7,582 nt of DNA, from positions 1-7,582 of the forward strand of contig CAMATV010000154.1 of assembly GCA_945861235.1 (NCBI GenBank), written 5' to 3'. A model generated the notes under the pieces. The model saw only the letters and a list, made by a program, of their open reading frames with translations, searched no databases and was not told the DNA's origin. Made by a program: the position numbers and the translations under genes. The first letter of the stretch is position 1. Every line of letters starts with the position of its first letter. The stretch comes from Opitutus sp. GAS368. Its GTDB lineage: Bacteria > Verrucomicrobiota > Verrucomicrobiia > Opitutales > Opitutaceae. Below are positions 6,578 to 7,582 of the stretch, one piece after another.

Positions 6578-6662
6578 TTGGCCTGGTCGGCCCGCACCGC
6601 ACTGCGCGCCACCCACGACCACCGCCGGCCCGGAACTTGATACCCCGCCCCAACGTCGTCGC

Positions 6663-7577
6663 GTGTCCTTTCGGGCCCTCCCCTCTCCCGCCGCTTCGCA
6701 CCCCTCCGCCAAGGCGGGTGCCCTCGCGTCGGCGGTCTGCTACTTCGCGTGGGGCCTCGTTCCGCTCTACTGGAAACAACTCGCGAGCATCAACCCTCTC
6801 GAGCTCATCGCGCACCGCCACGTATGGTCGCTCGTCTTAGTCTTCGGTGTGGTCTTGGCCCAGGGCTCGTTCAGTCACGTTCGCGCCGCGCTCAGCACGC
6901 CGCAGTCGGCGGCCCTAAACTTCTTTAGCGCCACCCTGCTCACCGCCAATTGGCTGATCTACATTTGGGGCGTCAACACCGGCCACGTGATCGAGTGCAG
7001 CCTCGGCTACTTTCTCGTGCCGCTCCTCAACGTCGCCCTCGGACGTTGGCTCCTGCACGAGCAGCTGCGCCGCCTCCAGTGGATCGCCATCACGCTCGCC
7101 GCCCTCGGTGTCGGCGTGATGATCGCGCAGCTCGGCCGCCCGCCGTGGATCGCCCTCGCGATTGCCGCCAGCTGGACCGCTTACGGCTTCCTGCGCAAAA
7201 AATCTCCGCTCGGCTCCCTCATCGGTCTCACCGTTGAAACCCTCCTCCTCGCCCCGTTCGCCGTCGCGTTTCTTCTGTGGCAACACCACACGGGCACCGG
7301 TGCGCTCGGCCGCGTCGATGCCGCGACCCACGTCCTCGTACTGAGCTCGGGGGTGATCACCGCGGTCCCGCTGCTGCTCTTCGCGTTCGGCGCTCAGCGC
7401 ATCCGGCTCTCGACCATGGGTCTGCTCCAATATCTCGCACCCACCGTGCAATTCGTACTCGGCGTTTGGGTTTACCACGAGCCCTGCCCGCGCGAACGCC
7501 TGCTGGGGTTCATCTTCATCTGGGTCGGCCTCGCGCTCTACACCGCCGACAACCTCTGGGCCCAGCGGAAACAATAA
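6663..7577 (+). CDS. rarD: RarD-type EamA/DMT superfamily transporter
   Basis: A 304-residue polytopic membrane protein, close to the roughly 300 residues typical of RarD. The GTG at 6663 was chosen because the frame upstream (open to 6534) overlaps the lipoprotein and is not protein-like; it leaves about 16 residues before the first helix. Family signatures run throughout: 'YFAWGLVPLYWKQL' (27-40), 'ELIAHRHVWS' (47-56), 'NWLIYIWGVNTGHVIECSLGYF' split over 96-117, then 'PLLNVALG', 'YGFLRKKSPLGSLIGLTVET', 'GLLQYLAPTVQF', and 'YHEP' at 271-274 before the last helix, 'FIFIWVGLALYTAD'. About ten membrane helices are expected in two EamA halves. RarD proteins are predicted drug/metabolite permeases; the substrate is unknown. 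No Shine-Dalgarno motif is seen. The 85-bp gap after the lipoprotein permits either read-through or a separate promoter. Confidence 0.9.
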   Translation: MSFRALPSPAASHPSAKAGALASAVCYFAWGLVPLYWKQLASINPLELIAHRHVWSLVLVFGVVLAQGSFSHVRAALSTPQSAALNFFSATLLTANWLIYIWGVNTGHVIECSLGYFLVPLLNVALGRWLLHEQLRRLQWIAITLAALGVGVMIAQLGRPPWIALAIAASWTAYGFLRKKSPLGSLIGLTVETLLLAPFAVAFLLWQHHTGTGALGRVDAATHVLVLSSGVITAVPLLLFAFGAQRIRLSTMGLLQYLAPTVQFVLGVWVYHEPCPRERLLGFIFIWVGLALYTADNLWAQRKQ

Positions 7578-7582
7578 TTCTG

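Noticed and set aside
6578..6662. Possible promoter or terminator between the lipoprotein gene and rarD
   Set aside because: A ggcc/ggcc 4-bp stem (6580-6592) is too weak for a terminator, and tgatac (6638-6643) has no matching -35 box, so neither is called.

Overview
The window is GC-rich chromosomal DNA with dense, simple bacterial gene organisation. It most resembles a member of Verrucomicrobiota, probably an Opitutaceae-like lineage. That placement is inferred from overall gene character: a secreted bacterial tricorn homologue, a Pro/Ala-rich inner-membrane protein, and starts that lack Shine-Dalgarno motifs. No rRNA or marker gene is present to prove it. There are six protein-coding genes and no tRNA, rRNA, CRISPR array, insertion sequence or phage gene.

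Layout, left to right. Positions 1-324 hold the C-terminal end of a tRNA-dihydrouridine synthase of the DusB type (+), followed by a 17-bp direct repeat spanning its stop codon and a short GC-rich convergent gap. Positions 412-3780 (-) encode a complete, exported tricorn-protease homologue of 1122 residues. It has two beta-propellers, a tricorn core, a PDZ-like domain and an S41-type Ser protease domain. A 139-bp divergent spacer (3781-3919), with a plausible minus-strand promoter, separates it from a MarC-family membrane protein (3920-4600, +). The convergent gap 4601-4677 contains two strong GC-rich hairpins, one close behind each stop codon. Positions 4678-6219 (-) encode a 513-residue single-pass membrane protein. 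It has a long Pro/Ala-rich cytoplasmic part with three similar basic motifs and a small C-terminal periplasmic domain. A 97-bp divergent spacer leads to a small lipoprotein (6317-6577, +), and 85 bp further on lies a RarD-type EamA transporter (6663-7577, +), complete within the window.

The genes alternate in strand (+ - + - + +), so most are probably single transcription units. Only the lipoprotein and rarD could share a transcript. There is no obvious shared pathway: tRNA modification, peptide degradation in the envelope, two integral membrane proteins, and an uncharacterised divergent membrane-protein/lipoprotein pair. The pair at 4678-6577 is the least understood part and the best candidate for something undescribed. 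I do not see evidence for a defence system, biosynthetic cluster or mobile element here.
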